Below, in pieces: positions 32,585 through 38,356 of a stretch of DNA of 38,356 nucleotides. The DNA is from Ruminococcus sp. (GTDB lineage Bacteria > Bacillota > Clostridia > Oscillospirales > Ruminococcaceae). The DNA is taken from contig NZ_JAILMR010000026.1 in the NCBI RefSeq assembly GCF_024692365.1, positions 1 through 38,356 of the forward strand, given 5' to 3'. The translations under genes were made by a program, and so were the position numbers. The first letter of the stretch is position 1, and each line of letters starts with the position of its first letter. The notes beneath the pieces were generated by a model, which worked only from the letters and a program-made list of their open reading frames with translations, did not search any database and was not told where the DNA came from.

Positions 32585-33844
32585 TTAGTAAACTGCTTCA
32601 ATGCTCCAAAGCTGGTTGTTGCCGCCTGTGTATCTCCACTGGAGAACGTTAGCGTTGTCGTTCTTGGACTTGCCCTCAACATCCAGTGCCTTGCCGCTTG
32701 CCTTGTTGATGAATGCATAGTAGTTGCCGACTTTTCTCAGCTCCCACTTCTGTGCATCACCGCCGTTAGAGCTGCACTGCTGAACGTTTGCACCGTCGTC
32801 CTTGCTGCCCCATGCCACATCAAGAACCTTGCCGCTGTTAGCGCACTTGATAACATAGTAGCCGTCCCACTGCTTTTCAAGATACCACTTCTGGTTCTCG
32901 TAACCGCTGTATCTGTACTGAAGAACGTTAGCGCCGTCGTCCTTGCTGCCCCAGCTTACATCCAGAGCCTTGCCGCTGTTAACGGACTTGATAGCGTACT
33001 TCTGCTTGCTGTTGAAATTGCCGCTGTTATTATTGTTATTATTGTTGTTATTGTTCTGCTGCTGATTGTTGTTATTGTTGTTCTGGTTATTATTGCTGCT
33101 CTGCTTCTGGGTATTGCCGTTGGGAGCAGTATAGGATATCCAGTCATACTGCGCAGTCAGAGGAGCTCTGCCGTTGTAGTGGTTCAGCCACTCATCAACG
33201 CCTGTGCCGTTCCATACATTCATCATGATCTTGCCGGGTGTCTGGGGGATATCCCTGTATGCTGTGTATACAGGCTTCTTGTCAACATACCAGGTGATGC
33301 TGGTGCTGTCCCAGTAGAAACCGTACTGGTGGAAGCTCTGAGAAGCGTCAAAGCCCAGATTGTACAGATACTCGTGGTTGCCCTGACCCTTGGTGTAGTA
33401 GTTGAACTGTACCTGATTGGTGTTCTTGCCAAGGAACTCGATATCTATCTCGTCCCAAACTGTGCCGTCGGAAGGACCTGTGTAGGTAAAGAACGAACTT
33501 ACAACGCCGTCGTTCTTGATGGGCTTCATGCTTACATCATACATACCGAAGCCGAAAGCCTGGGTAGTACGGTATTCAGCGCCCTTGTAGCCCTGCCAGC
33601 TGTTGCCTGTGATGGAAAGGTTCATCTTGCCGCCCGAGAACTGAACATTGTCCTTGCTCCAGGTGCAGTCGAACATTCCGCCGTTTGACCAGCCATCAGC
33701 AGCTTCCATTGTGCCCCACTCGTAGCTGTCAAAACCTGTACCGAAATAGCTTCCGGTGAAACGCTGTGCTGCATTAACGTTCATCATCATACCTGCAGAC
33801 AAAGCTGCTGCTGTCAGAAAACTTACTATCCTCTTAACTCTCAT
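32585..33844 (-). CDS. GH16 beta-1,3-1,4-glucanase (lichenase) with ricin-type CBM13
   Basis: This 419-residue secreted enzyme has a signal peptide (RIVSFLTAAALSAGMMMNVNA). Its GH16 domain (residues 25-245) has the catalytic WDEIDIEFLG (Glu132, Asp134, Glu136) and GFYWDSTSITWYVD, close to bacterial lichenases. A linker of almost pure Asn/Gln (about 250-285) follows. The C-terminal ricin-like beta-trefoil is built from three repeats ending in NQKWYLE, AQKWELR and NQLWSIE, each with SGKALDV/SGKVLDV. It cleaves mixed-linkage cereal glucan; the trefoil should bind xylan or similar chains. It carries no dockerin. Start 33844 follows GGAGGTA. Confidence 0.93.
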   Translation of the reverse strand: MRVKRIVSFLTAAALSAGMMMNVNAAQRFTGSYFGTGFDSYEWGTMEAADGWSNGGMFDCTWSKDNVQFSGGKMNLSITGNSWQGYKGAEYRTTQAFGFGMYDVSMKPIKNDGVVSSFFTYTGPSDGTVWDEIDIEFLGKNTNQVQFNYYTKGQGNHEYLYNLGFDASQSFHQYGFYWDSTSITWYVDKKPVYTAYRDIPQTPGKIMMNVWNGTGVDEWLNHYNGRAPLTAQYDWISYTAPNGNTQKQSSNNNQNNNNNNQQQNNNNNNNNNNSGNFNSKQKYAIKSVNSGKALDVSWGSKDDGANVLQYRYSGYENQKWYLEKQWDGYYVIKCANSGKVLDVAWGSKDDGANVQQCSSNGGDAQKWELRKVGNYYAFINKASGKALDVEGKSKNDNANVLQWRYTGGNNQLWSIEAVY

Positions 33845-33960
33845 AAATATACCTCCGTTTCTGAATTGTACATTCATCACATAAGTTTGTTGGTTTTTCG
33901 ACTTAATATGTCCTTAATGACAACTTCATTATAACATCGTGGTTTTGGAAATTATATTAA

Positions 33961-34037
33961 AAATACATAACTTTATATCAAAAATCGAACCTGGCAAAAA
34001 TTTCTACATTAGGTTTTTGATACTTTTTCATGTATTT
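33961..34037. other. Imperfect long inverted repeat upstream of the lichenase gene
   Basis: AAATACATAACTTTATATCA and on to AACCT (33961-33992) is mirrored by AGGTTTTTGATA..ATGTATTT (34011-34037). It lies between the divergent lichenase and lyase genes, about 120 bp upstream of the lichenase start. It could be an operator or cruciform. The rest of this 345-bp gap has no gene. Confidence 0.5.
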
Positions 34038-34096
34038 TTGATATTTTTTAACTAATCCTGCAACCCCCGAAACAAATACGTTTCAAGGATATCTAT

Positions 34097-34110
34097 TGTC
34101 AATATTGACA
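34097..34110. promoter_or_regulatory. Palindrome over the -35 box of the lyase promoter
   Basis: TGTCAATATTGACA is a perfect 14-bp palindrome whose right half is the -35 TTGACA. A repressor bound here would block the promoter. Confidence 0.5.
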
Positions 34111-34133
34111 TTATAGTTTTGAAATGTTATAAT
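34105..34133 (+). promoter_or_regulatory. Consensus sigma-A promoter of the lyase gene
   Basis: TTGACA (34105-34110), a 17-bp spacer and TATAAT (34128-34133): both boxes match the consensus exactly. Confidence 0.88.
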
Positions 34134-34137
34134 ATAT

Positions 34138-34154
34138 ACTATAAGATGTATAGT
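34138..34154. promoter_or_regulatory. Inverted repeat at the transcription start of the lyase gene
   Basis: ACTATA-agatg-TATAGT spans the predicted start site just after the -10 box, a classic repressor position. Confidence 0.5.
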
Positions 34155-34189
34155 TAATTATTCAATTAAAACAGAAAGGTAGTTAAGCG

Positions 34190-35344
34190 ATGCGTCATCA
34201 TCTGTATAACCCCGATTTCAATTTCGTCCGCCCCCCGGAGGACTTCAATAAATATACCGAAAGAGAGCTTTTGCAGTACTGTCTCGGTGCCACCATGTAT
34301 ATGCCCGGCACCAAGGATTTCACCCCGAAGATACTCAGCGGTGCCATGCCCGGTCTGACCACTGTCGTGCTGTGCTTTGAAGATGCCTGCCCCGAGGAAA
34401 GCGTGGAAGCCGCTGAACAGAACGTCTACCGCCTGCTGGATACCGTAGCATTCGCCACCGAGCAAGGCACTCTTTCCCCCGATAATATACCTCTGATATT
34501 CGTCCGCACAAGAAACCCCGAACAGTTCAGGCACTTCGCCGCAGGGCTGAACAAGCGCAGGTCAAAAGCCCTTTGCGGCATCAACTTCCCGAAGTTCAGC
34601 GCAGAGAACGGCGAAGAATATTTCGCCTACCTGAAAGAACTCAACGAAAAACTTGACGATGTCCTTTACGGTATGCCCATCATCGAAAGCCCCGAGGTAG
34701 CCTACAAAGAGAGCCGCATGACCGAACTTCTCGGCATAAAGGATATCCTCGACAGGTACCGCGACCTTGTATTGCAGGTGCGCGTGGGCGGCACGGATTT
34801 CTCCTCGGTATTCGGCGTAAGACGCGGCGTTGACCATTCCATATACGATATACTCACCGTCCGCGAATGTCTGTGTGATATCATAAACGTCTGCGGCAGA
34901 AACAATGACTACGTCATATCAGGACCAGTCTGGGAATACTTCCGCGCCCCGAAAGAGCTGATGTTCGGCGAACTGCCGACACACAGCCTCGATGACTGCC
35001 TGCTGAAAAGACACACCATCGTCAACAACGAGGTGGACGGTCTTCTCCGCGAAGTCATACTCGACAAAGCCAACGGCTTCATCGGCAGAACGGTCATTCA
35101 CCCCTCCCATGTAAGGTTCGTCAACGCACTCATGGCTGTCACCAAAGAGGAATATGACGATGCCTGCATGATTCTCGGCAACAAGGCAGGCGGCGTGGTG
35201 AAAGGCTCTGGCAGCAACAAAATGAACGAGATACGCCCCCACACCAACTGGGCAGTAAAAATCTACATGAGAGCCCGTGCTTTTGGTGTTATTGAAAATC
35301 AGAGGGCTTATGTTAAACTGTTTTCGGAAGAAGACAGAAGCTGA
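34190..35344 (+). CDS. HpcH/HpaI-citrate-lyase-beta-like TIM-barrel C-C lyase
   Basis: This 384-residue cytoplasmic protein has LGATMYMPGTKDF, TVVLCFEDACPEE, IPLIFVRTRNPEQF, YGMPIIESPEVAY and LQVRVGGTDFSSVFGVRRG, ending in FIGRTVIHPSHVRFVN. These are the phosphate- and metal-binding stations of the citrate lyase beta/HpcH barrel. It resembles the variant associated with tellurite-resistance (Ter) biosynthetic modules rather than citrate lyase itself, and no citrate lyase alpha or gamma genes are present. It should cleave or form a C-C bond in an acyl-CoA- or phosphate-bearing metabolite; the substrate is unknown. The ATG follows GAAAGGTAG. The promoter carries two palindromes, so it is probably repressor-controlled. 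Confidence 0.8.
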   Translation: MRHHLYNPDFNFVRPPEDFNKYTERELLQYCLGATMYMPGTKDFTPKILSGAMPGLTTVVLCFEDACPEESVEAAEQNVYRLLDTVAFATEQGTLSPDNIPLIFVRTRNPEQFRHFAAGLNKRRSKALCGINFPKFSAENGEEYFAYLKELNEKLDDVLYGMPIIESPEVAYKESRMTELLGIKDILDRYRDLVLQVRVGGTDFSSVFGVRRGVDHSIYDILTVRECLCDIINVCGRNNDYVISGPVWEYFRAPKELMFGELPTHSLDDCLLKRHTIVNNEVDGLLREVILDKANGFIGRTVIHPSHVRFVNALMAVTKEEYDDACMILGNKAGGVVKGSGSNKMNEIRPHTNWAVKIYMRARAFGVIENQRAYVKLFSEEDRS

Positions 35345-35382
35345 TATATCCGCCCTGGTTTATATCCCTATCAAAAATTCGA

Positions 35383-35418
35383 CCCCGAGCGTTTCAAATT
35401 TCGCTCGGGGGCATTTTT
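35383..35418 (+). terminator. Intrinsic terminator after the lyase gene
   Basis: CCCCGAGCG and CGCTCGGGG followed by GCATTTTTAT. Confidence 0.9.
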
Positions 35419-35440
35419 ATATTTCGGTTTCCGGGATAAA

Positions 35441-35683
35441 TCAGATTCCGCTTGCATCGGGTTCAAATTTTACATCATCATAAACTGTCCAGAACAATAT
35501 TTTCACCTGAGTACCGACATTATAGCCTGTACCATGCTGATTTGAAATACTATGTACTTTTCTGACGGAATATGTGACCGCTTTATACTCAACTGTACCT
35601 CCGTCCTTATGCCAACTTGGAACAGGGATAAAAAGCACAGCACATATTAATAATATAATGAAGATCTTATGTTTCTTTTTCAT
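35441..35683 (-). CDS. Small exported or anchored protein, function unknown
   Basis: This 80-residue protein has an N-terminal hydrophobic helix (MKKKHKIFIILLICAVLFIP) and a compact outer domain, KDGGTVEYKAVTYSVRKVHS, closing with KILFWTVYDDVKFEPDAS. It belongs to a type of short DGGT-x-EY-x-A-x-TY protein that I have seen in gut Clostridia, with no known role. GAGGAGAAC precedes the ATG, and a consensus promoter lies just upstream, so it is a genuine single gene. The conserved GGTVEY patch suggests a beta-sheet domain; beyond that nothing can be said. Confidence 0.75.
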   Translation of the reverse strand: MKKKHKIFIILLICAVLFIPVPSWHKDGGTVEYKAVTYSVRKVHSISNQHGTGYNVGTQVKILFWTVYDDVKFEPDASGI

Positions 35684-35715
35684 TTTATTGTTCTCCTCAT
35701 TCGCTGTTTTATAAA

Positions 35716-35744
35716 ATTATACCACACCCACTATTTCCTGTCAA
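35716..35744 (-). promoter_or_regulatory. Consensus sigma-A promoter of the small exported protein
   Basis: Minus-strand TTGACA (35739-35744), a 17-bp spacer and TATAAT (35716-35721). Confidence 0.88.
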
Positions 35745-35830
35745 CAAAACCGCCACAGCACTCCCGACCGCAAATCAGGAATACCATGGCGTAAATTACT
35801 ATATTAATAATGTATTTTCAGCAGAAACCG

Positions 35831-36514
35831 TCAGATCTGAGAACCCGACATTCCGCTGCCGCTGGCGAACAGCTGAGCCCAGTACAGCGTGCCGTCTGAA
35901 CCGCGGTAAACACCGATGCCCATATAGGTCATGTTCGTGTTCAGCATATTTGAACGATGGGGTGCTGAATTCAAAAAACTGTTGAAAGCAATGGTCGGGG
36001 TAGTCTGTCCATATGCGATATTCTCACCCGCCGATGTATACGAGATACCATATTCCGAAAGCACCGTAAAGCAGGTAGTTCCGTTGGGACGAGTATGATC
36101 GTAAACCTTCGATATCTCCTGCGCACGCTTAGCCGCCGCCGCACTCAACTCCGAAGAATACACATAAGCCTTGATATTTCTCGAACGTCGCTCCTTGTTC
36201 ACCAGAGTAGCCAACTCGTCAGCAAGCTGCTTAGTCGTTTTCTGCTTAACAGGCTGAACGCCTTTGATGTATGCCGCCAGCTTGATGATATCAGTGACAT
36301 TGATCTTGCCGTCGCCGTTAAGATCGGCTTTTTTCTGAACACTTGCGCTCATTGTTCTTTTGCCCTTTACAAAAGCCGCCAGTTGAACAACGTCTGTTAC
36401 ATTGATCTTGCCGTCGCCGTTGATGTCAACGCCCTTGTTTGTTGCCGCACTCGCAGGTATACAGCCAGCCGAAATGACCACCGCGAGTACCAGTGCTACG
36501 AATTTTTTGAACAT
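35831..36514 (-). CDS. Secreted CAP-domain protein with N-terminal dockerin
   Basis: This 227-residue secreted protein has a signal peptide (MFKKFVALVLAVVISAGCIP). Right after it is a type I dockerin with two calcium loops, GVDINGDGKINVTDVVQLAA and ADLNGDGKINVTDIIKLAAY (residues 28-90). The remainder is a CAP/SCP-PR1 domain (about 100-225) with LATLVNKERRSRNIKAYVYS, YDHTRPNGTTCFTVL, AGENIAYG, HRSNMLNTNMTYMGIGVYR and LYWAQLFA, the usual YkwD/SafA-type motifs. Bacterial CAP proteins have no settled function. The dockerin is N-terminal, which is unusual. Start 36514 follows GGGAGGGG; it lies 39 bp after the channel gene and may be cotranscribed with it. Confidence 0.9.
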   Translation of the reverse strand: MFKKFVALVLAVVISAGCIPASAATNKGVDINGDGKINVTDVVQLAAFVKGKRTMSASVQKKADLNGDGKINVTDIIKLAAYIKGVQPVKQKTTKQLADELATLVNKERRSRNIKAYVYSSELSAAAAKRAQEISKVYDHTRPNGTTCFTVLSEYGISYTSAGENIAYGQTTPTIAFNSFLNSAPHRSNMLNTNMTYMGIGVYRGSDGTLYWAQLFASGSGMSGSQI

Positions 36515-36553
36515 ATTTACCCCTCCCGGTAACATATGCGATGCCCGAGGGCA

Positions 36554-37060
36554 TCACCATATGCCCAGAAGCATCATAACTCCGGGTATCCATGCCGTGC
36601 TGATACCTTCAAATATCTGCAAATACGGCACAAATCTACCCGTATCCCTTTTCATAATGTCGGTGACGAAAGCACTGCCCCACAGAACAGCCCAGAGCCA
36701 CCATATAACAGCCCAGCGCCAATCGGGTGATATACCCAACGCCGCAGAACCAGTTATCCCTTCAACAATGCCGAAAACCACAGCGTTTATTGCCACAAAG
36801 GTGGAAAACACTGCAAAAGACCTGCCCTCAAATCCGCACACGGAATTTATCGCCACGAACAGATATGTAAACCCGAACAACAGCCCGGTTCCCGCCGCAT
36901 AGTAATTTCCCTGTACAAGACTAAGACAGTTGATGAAGACGGAAAGTCCGCCCACAAAGAAGTTTATTACTGCCGCCGATTTTTTGTCAGTACCCATCAG
37001 CGAACAAGCGCCGTTGCTGATAAGAACTATACCTACAAAAAGCAAACATACTCCAAGCAT
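36554..37060 (-). CDS. AmiS/UreI-family urea or amide channel
   Basis: This 168-residue membrane protein has six predicted helices. The opening LGVCLLFVGIVLISNGACSL with MGTDKKSAAVINFFVGGLSV, and DWRWAVIWWLWAVLWGSAFV later on, match the UreI/AmiS family. Members form proton-gated urea channels (Helicobacter UreI) or short-amide transporters. In a rumen organism urea uptake is plausible, but no urease or amidase gene is in the window. AGGAGGGATAAT places the start at 37060. A GATGCCC/GGGCATC hairpin overlaps the stop codon and could attenuate read-through into the dockerin-CAP gene. Confidence 0.85.
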   Translation of the reverse strand: MLGVCLLFVGIVLISNGACSLMGTDKKSAAVINFFVGGLSVFINCLSLVQGNYYAAGTGLLFGFTYLFVAINSVCGFEGRSFAVFSTFVAINAVVFGIVEGITGSAALGISPDWRWAVIWWLWAVLWGSAFVTDIMKRDTGRFVPYLQIFEGISTAWIPGVMMLLGIW

Positions 37061-37084
37061 ATTATCCCTCCTAATTATGTACAT

Positions 37085-37113
37085 ATTATAGTATATTTCA
37101 CTACAATTGTAAA
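37085..37113 (-). promoter_or_regulatory. Sigma-A promoter of the UreI/AmiS gene
   Basis: Minus-strand TTTACA (37108-37113), a 17-bp spacer and TATAAT (37085-37090). Confidence 0.8.
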
Positions 37114-37561
37114 GGCGGCAGGTAAAATATTATTGAATATAAAATTCAGAAAACCTTTAAGAAGATTATTATTAACAAAATCATCTAATCAATTCTTAAA
37201 CAAGAAATATCTGGCGTTAAAATAAACATACCCAAACGTGTGATTTCATGCAAACAAATGATTTATATTTTAACTCGGACATATTTCTGTAAAAGTTGTA
37301 CAAAAACGTACAACTTTTGACCCCAAAACACCTGATAGTAGAAAGCCTTATTACAAATCCCACCTATACGCACGATGGCAGGCAGCCGACGATTATGACT
37401 ACGGGGATATGAGACGGCGTGTCATACTGTATAATGGGCAAAGTGTATACGGGTCAGCATCTTGACAATACCCGCGTAAAGTACAAGCGTACCCCGCGGG
37501 CTCATAGAATAATAACGAGATAAGCCAAAACACGACATCAAATAAATTTTATTGTTACCCC
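37114..37561. other. Gene-free intergenic stretch with two hairpins
   Basis: No convincing gene lies here. A perfect 11-bp hairpin, AAAAGTTGTAC-aaaaac-GTACAACTTTT, is at 37291-37318 and could stop transcription on either strand or be an operator. A GC-rich stem, CCCGCG (37471-37476) with CGCGGG (37495-37500), lies further on. A fragmentary open frame runs between about 37282 and 37461 without a start codon. Confidence 0.6.
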
Positions 37562-37590
37562 TTGACAATCGAAAAGAAAAGTGCTATAAT
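37562..37590 (+). promoter_or_regulatory. Consensus sigma-A promoter of the T-box leader
   Basis: TTGACA (37562-37567), a 17-bp spacer and TATAAT (37585-37590). Confidence 0.88.
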
Positions 37591-37596
37591 GTACAC

Positions 37597-37873
37597 AATA
37601 TTTTTGAAACGCTATGACCGTGAGAAGTAACTTTGGTATTCACTCACAGAGAGCGCGGGAGAGGTGTGAGCCGCGCAGCAGAGCCTTTGTGAATAACACC
37701 CGTGAGCGGCAGACCCAACGGCATTTTTGCCAAGTAGGAAAGACGTGTTCCTCACGTTATGAGGATAAGAGTGACAACGCTCGGATCTTTTTTAGCTTTT
37801 GAGCGCTTGTAAATTCAGGTGGTACCGCGAAGTCTATGGCTTTCGTCCTGTTATCGGGACGGGAGCCTTTTTT
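37597..37873 (+). promoter_or_regulatory. T-box riboswitch leader
   Basis: The diagnostic T-box sequence AGGTGGTACCGCG is at 37817-37829. Upstream is a Stem I region with AGAAGTA and long pairings (ATTCAC/GTGAAT and GCGCGG/CCGCGC). Downstream is the terminator GGCT..CGTCC-tgttatc-GGGACG..AGCC with TTTTTT (37838-37873). Uncharged tRNA binding would convert the terminator to the antiterminator and switch on a downstream amino-acid gene. I cannot fix the specifier codon by eye: AAC in GTGAATAACACC and GGC further on are both possible. The first genes after it are the zinc-ribbon ORF and the gene starting at 38339. Confidence 0.93.
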
Positions 37874-37875
37874 AA

Positions 37876-38000
37876 TTCATAATTCATAACACTAAAAGCG
37901 AAGCGTTAGTGTGTTCATTAATTGTGTTGACAGGGTCGCGGAGCGTCAAGGCTTCCCGAGCGTGAAGGTTTTGTGTGCACAACATCAGCAAAGCTGACGT
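37876..38000 (+). repeat. Fragment E of the dispersed structured repeat
   Basis: An AT-rich leader is followed by the hairpin AACACTAAAAGCGAAG..TTAGTGTGTT, TTGACAGGG and, after diverged bases, the TCAGC-aaa-GCTGA hairpin of copy A. The leader matches fragment D almost base for base. It starts 2 bp after the T-box terminator. Confidence 0.75.
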
Positions 38001-38007
38001 TTGGGGT

Positions 38008-38059
38008 ATGGGGGTTAACGGTGACTGTGTCGACCGTGTCCCCCATTAAGAATAGGGGG
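38008..38059 (+). promoter_or_regulatory. Mutually exclusive hairpins over a ribosome site
   Basis: ATGGGGG (38008-38014) can pair with CCCCCAT (38040-38046), with an inner ACGGT/ACCGT stem. Alternatively CCCCCATT (38040-38047) pairs with AATAGGGGG (38051-38059), which contains the ribosome site of the ORF at 38066. The first fold would expose the site and the second would hide it, the layout of a translational switch. Confidence 0.5.
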
Positions 38060-38065
38060 CTTTAT

Positions 38066-38296
38066 ATGAACGATAATGATAATAACAATAATATAAAGTG
38101 CCTGCGGTGCGGTACAGAGATGGTAGAAGCAATTTTTGATACATATATGGGCTCGCAGCCCATAGTTAAGCGCACGCGAAAAGGCATTCTTTCAGCACCT
38201 GTGCAATCGGGAGTGAATTGTCTGGTCTGCCGTAAATGCGGCTATATAGAACTCCGCGCAGCTGAACCACATAAACTAAAATTCCGAACGGAATGA
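38066..38296 (+). CDS. Small zinc-ribbon protein
   Basis: This 76-residue protein has an asparagine/aspartate-rich start (MNDNDNNNNIK), then CLRCGTEM and later CLVCRKCGYIEL, giving a CxxC..CxxC zinc-ribbon pair. The basic middle part is VKRTRKGILSAP. Similar short zinc-ribbon proteins are common in Clostridia; nucleic-acid or nucleotide binding is guessed from the fold only. GGGGG 6 bases before the ATG is the ribosome site, buried in one of two alternative hairpins. It lies between the T-box leader and the next gene, so it is probably part of the T-box transcript. Confidence 0.75.
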   Translation: MNDNDNNNNIKCLRCGTEMVEAIFDTYMGSQPIVKRTRKGILSAPVQSGVNCLVCRKCGYIELRAAEPHKLKFRTE

Positions 38297-38338
38297 TCTA
38301 AAAGAATTTAATTTTCATAGAGAAAGGAAAAGATCATC

Positions 38339-38356
38339 ATGAAACATATCGACATT
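38339..38356 (+). CDS. Start of a gene cut by the window edge
   Basis: AGAAAGGAAAAG is followed 6 bases later by an ATG and the codons for MKHIDI up to the last base. Six residues do not allow identification. As the next gene after the T-box leader it is a candidate for the aminoacyl-tRNA synthetase or amino-acid gene that the leader controls. Confidence 0.5.

Noticed and set aside
37282..37461. Open frame reading ..PYYKSHLYARWQAADDYDY.. upstream of the T-box
   Set aside because: No start codon or ribosome site, short, and it crosses a perfect hairpin; possibly a gene remnant but not supportable.
37614..37802. 62-codon frame within the T-box leader
   Set aside because: It overlaps Stem I and has no ribosome site; the T-box motif and terminator explain the sequence.

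Overview
The window looks like chromosome of a fibre-degrading rumen or gut Ruminococcus, most like R. albus. This is inferred from gene content, not from a database match. The evidence is type I dockerins, a GH67 alpha-glucuronidase, a GH5 endoglucanase lipoprotein, a GH16 lichenase with a ricin-type binding domain, a GGGtGRT/NifU-like pair, Firmicutes sigma-A promoters (TTGACA-17-TATAAT style), strong GGAGG ribosome sites and a T-box leader. Genes are mostly monocistronic or in short operons, each with its own promoter and hairpin terminator.

Layout. 1-2170: an Fe-S scaffold operon (minus) diverges from a C_GCAxxG_C_C redox-type gene (plus) around a DtxR-like box, followed by a small membrane protein. 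2200-3960: a repeat fragment, then a trypsin/HtrA-like protease with an unusual N-terminal domain and no signal peptide. 3964-11877: a single 2637-residue secreted protein with about 28 YDG/MBG-type domains and a C-terminal dockerin. 12242-16040: a GH67 alpha-glucuronidase and SGNH acetylesterase operon for xylan side chains. 16239-20063: an orphan sugar-binding lipoprotein divergent from a cytoplasmic ligand-binding GGDEF protein. 20272-23725: a small membrane protein, GH25 lysozyme, acidic anchored protein, two full copies of a structured dispersed repeat, and a U32-like protein. 23875-27801: rsmE, a candidate intergenic small RNA, an FkbM methyltransferase, a PH-domain protein, a third repeat copy and a lipoprotein. 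28020-28229: two serine tRNAs. 28402-33844: an AraC regulator and PLD-family lipoprotein operon, divergent from a GH5 endoglucanase, then the GH16 lichenase. 34190-37060: a citrate-lyase-like TIM barrel, a small exported protein, a dockerin-CAP protein and a UreI/AmiS-type channel. 37562-38356: a T-box leader, a repeat fragment, a zinc-ribbon ORF behind two mutually exclusive hairpins, and the first codons of another gene.

The unifying theme is extracellular plant polysaccharide attack. AguA and the esterase remove xylan decorations, GH5 and GH16 cut beta-glucans, and the solute-binding protein captures sugars. The two dockerin proteins are non-enzymatic (an adhesin-like repeat protein and a CAP protein), while none of the window's glycoside hydrolases carries a dockerin.

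The most novel signal is a family of roughly 330-360 bp non-coding repeats: three full copies and two fragments. They keep several stem-loops while the stem sequences change in a compensating way, and one fragment sits between the T-box terminator and the genes that follow. A roughly 150-nt RNA with three stems and an intrinsic terminator next to rsmE is a second candidate undescribed element.
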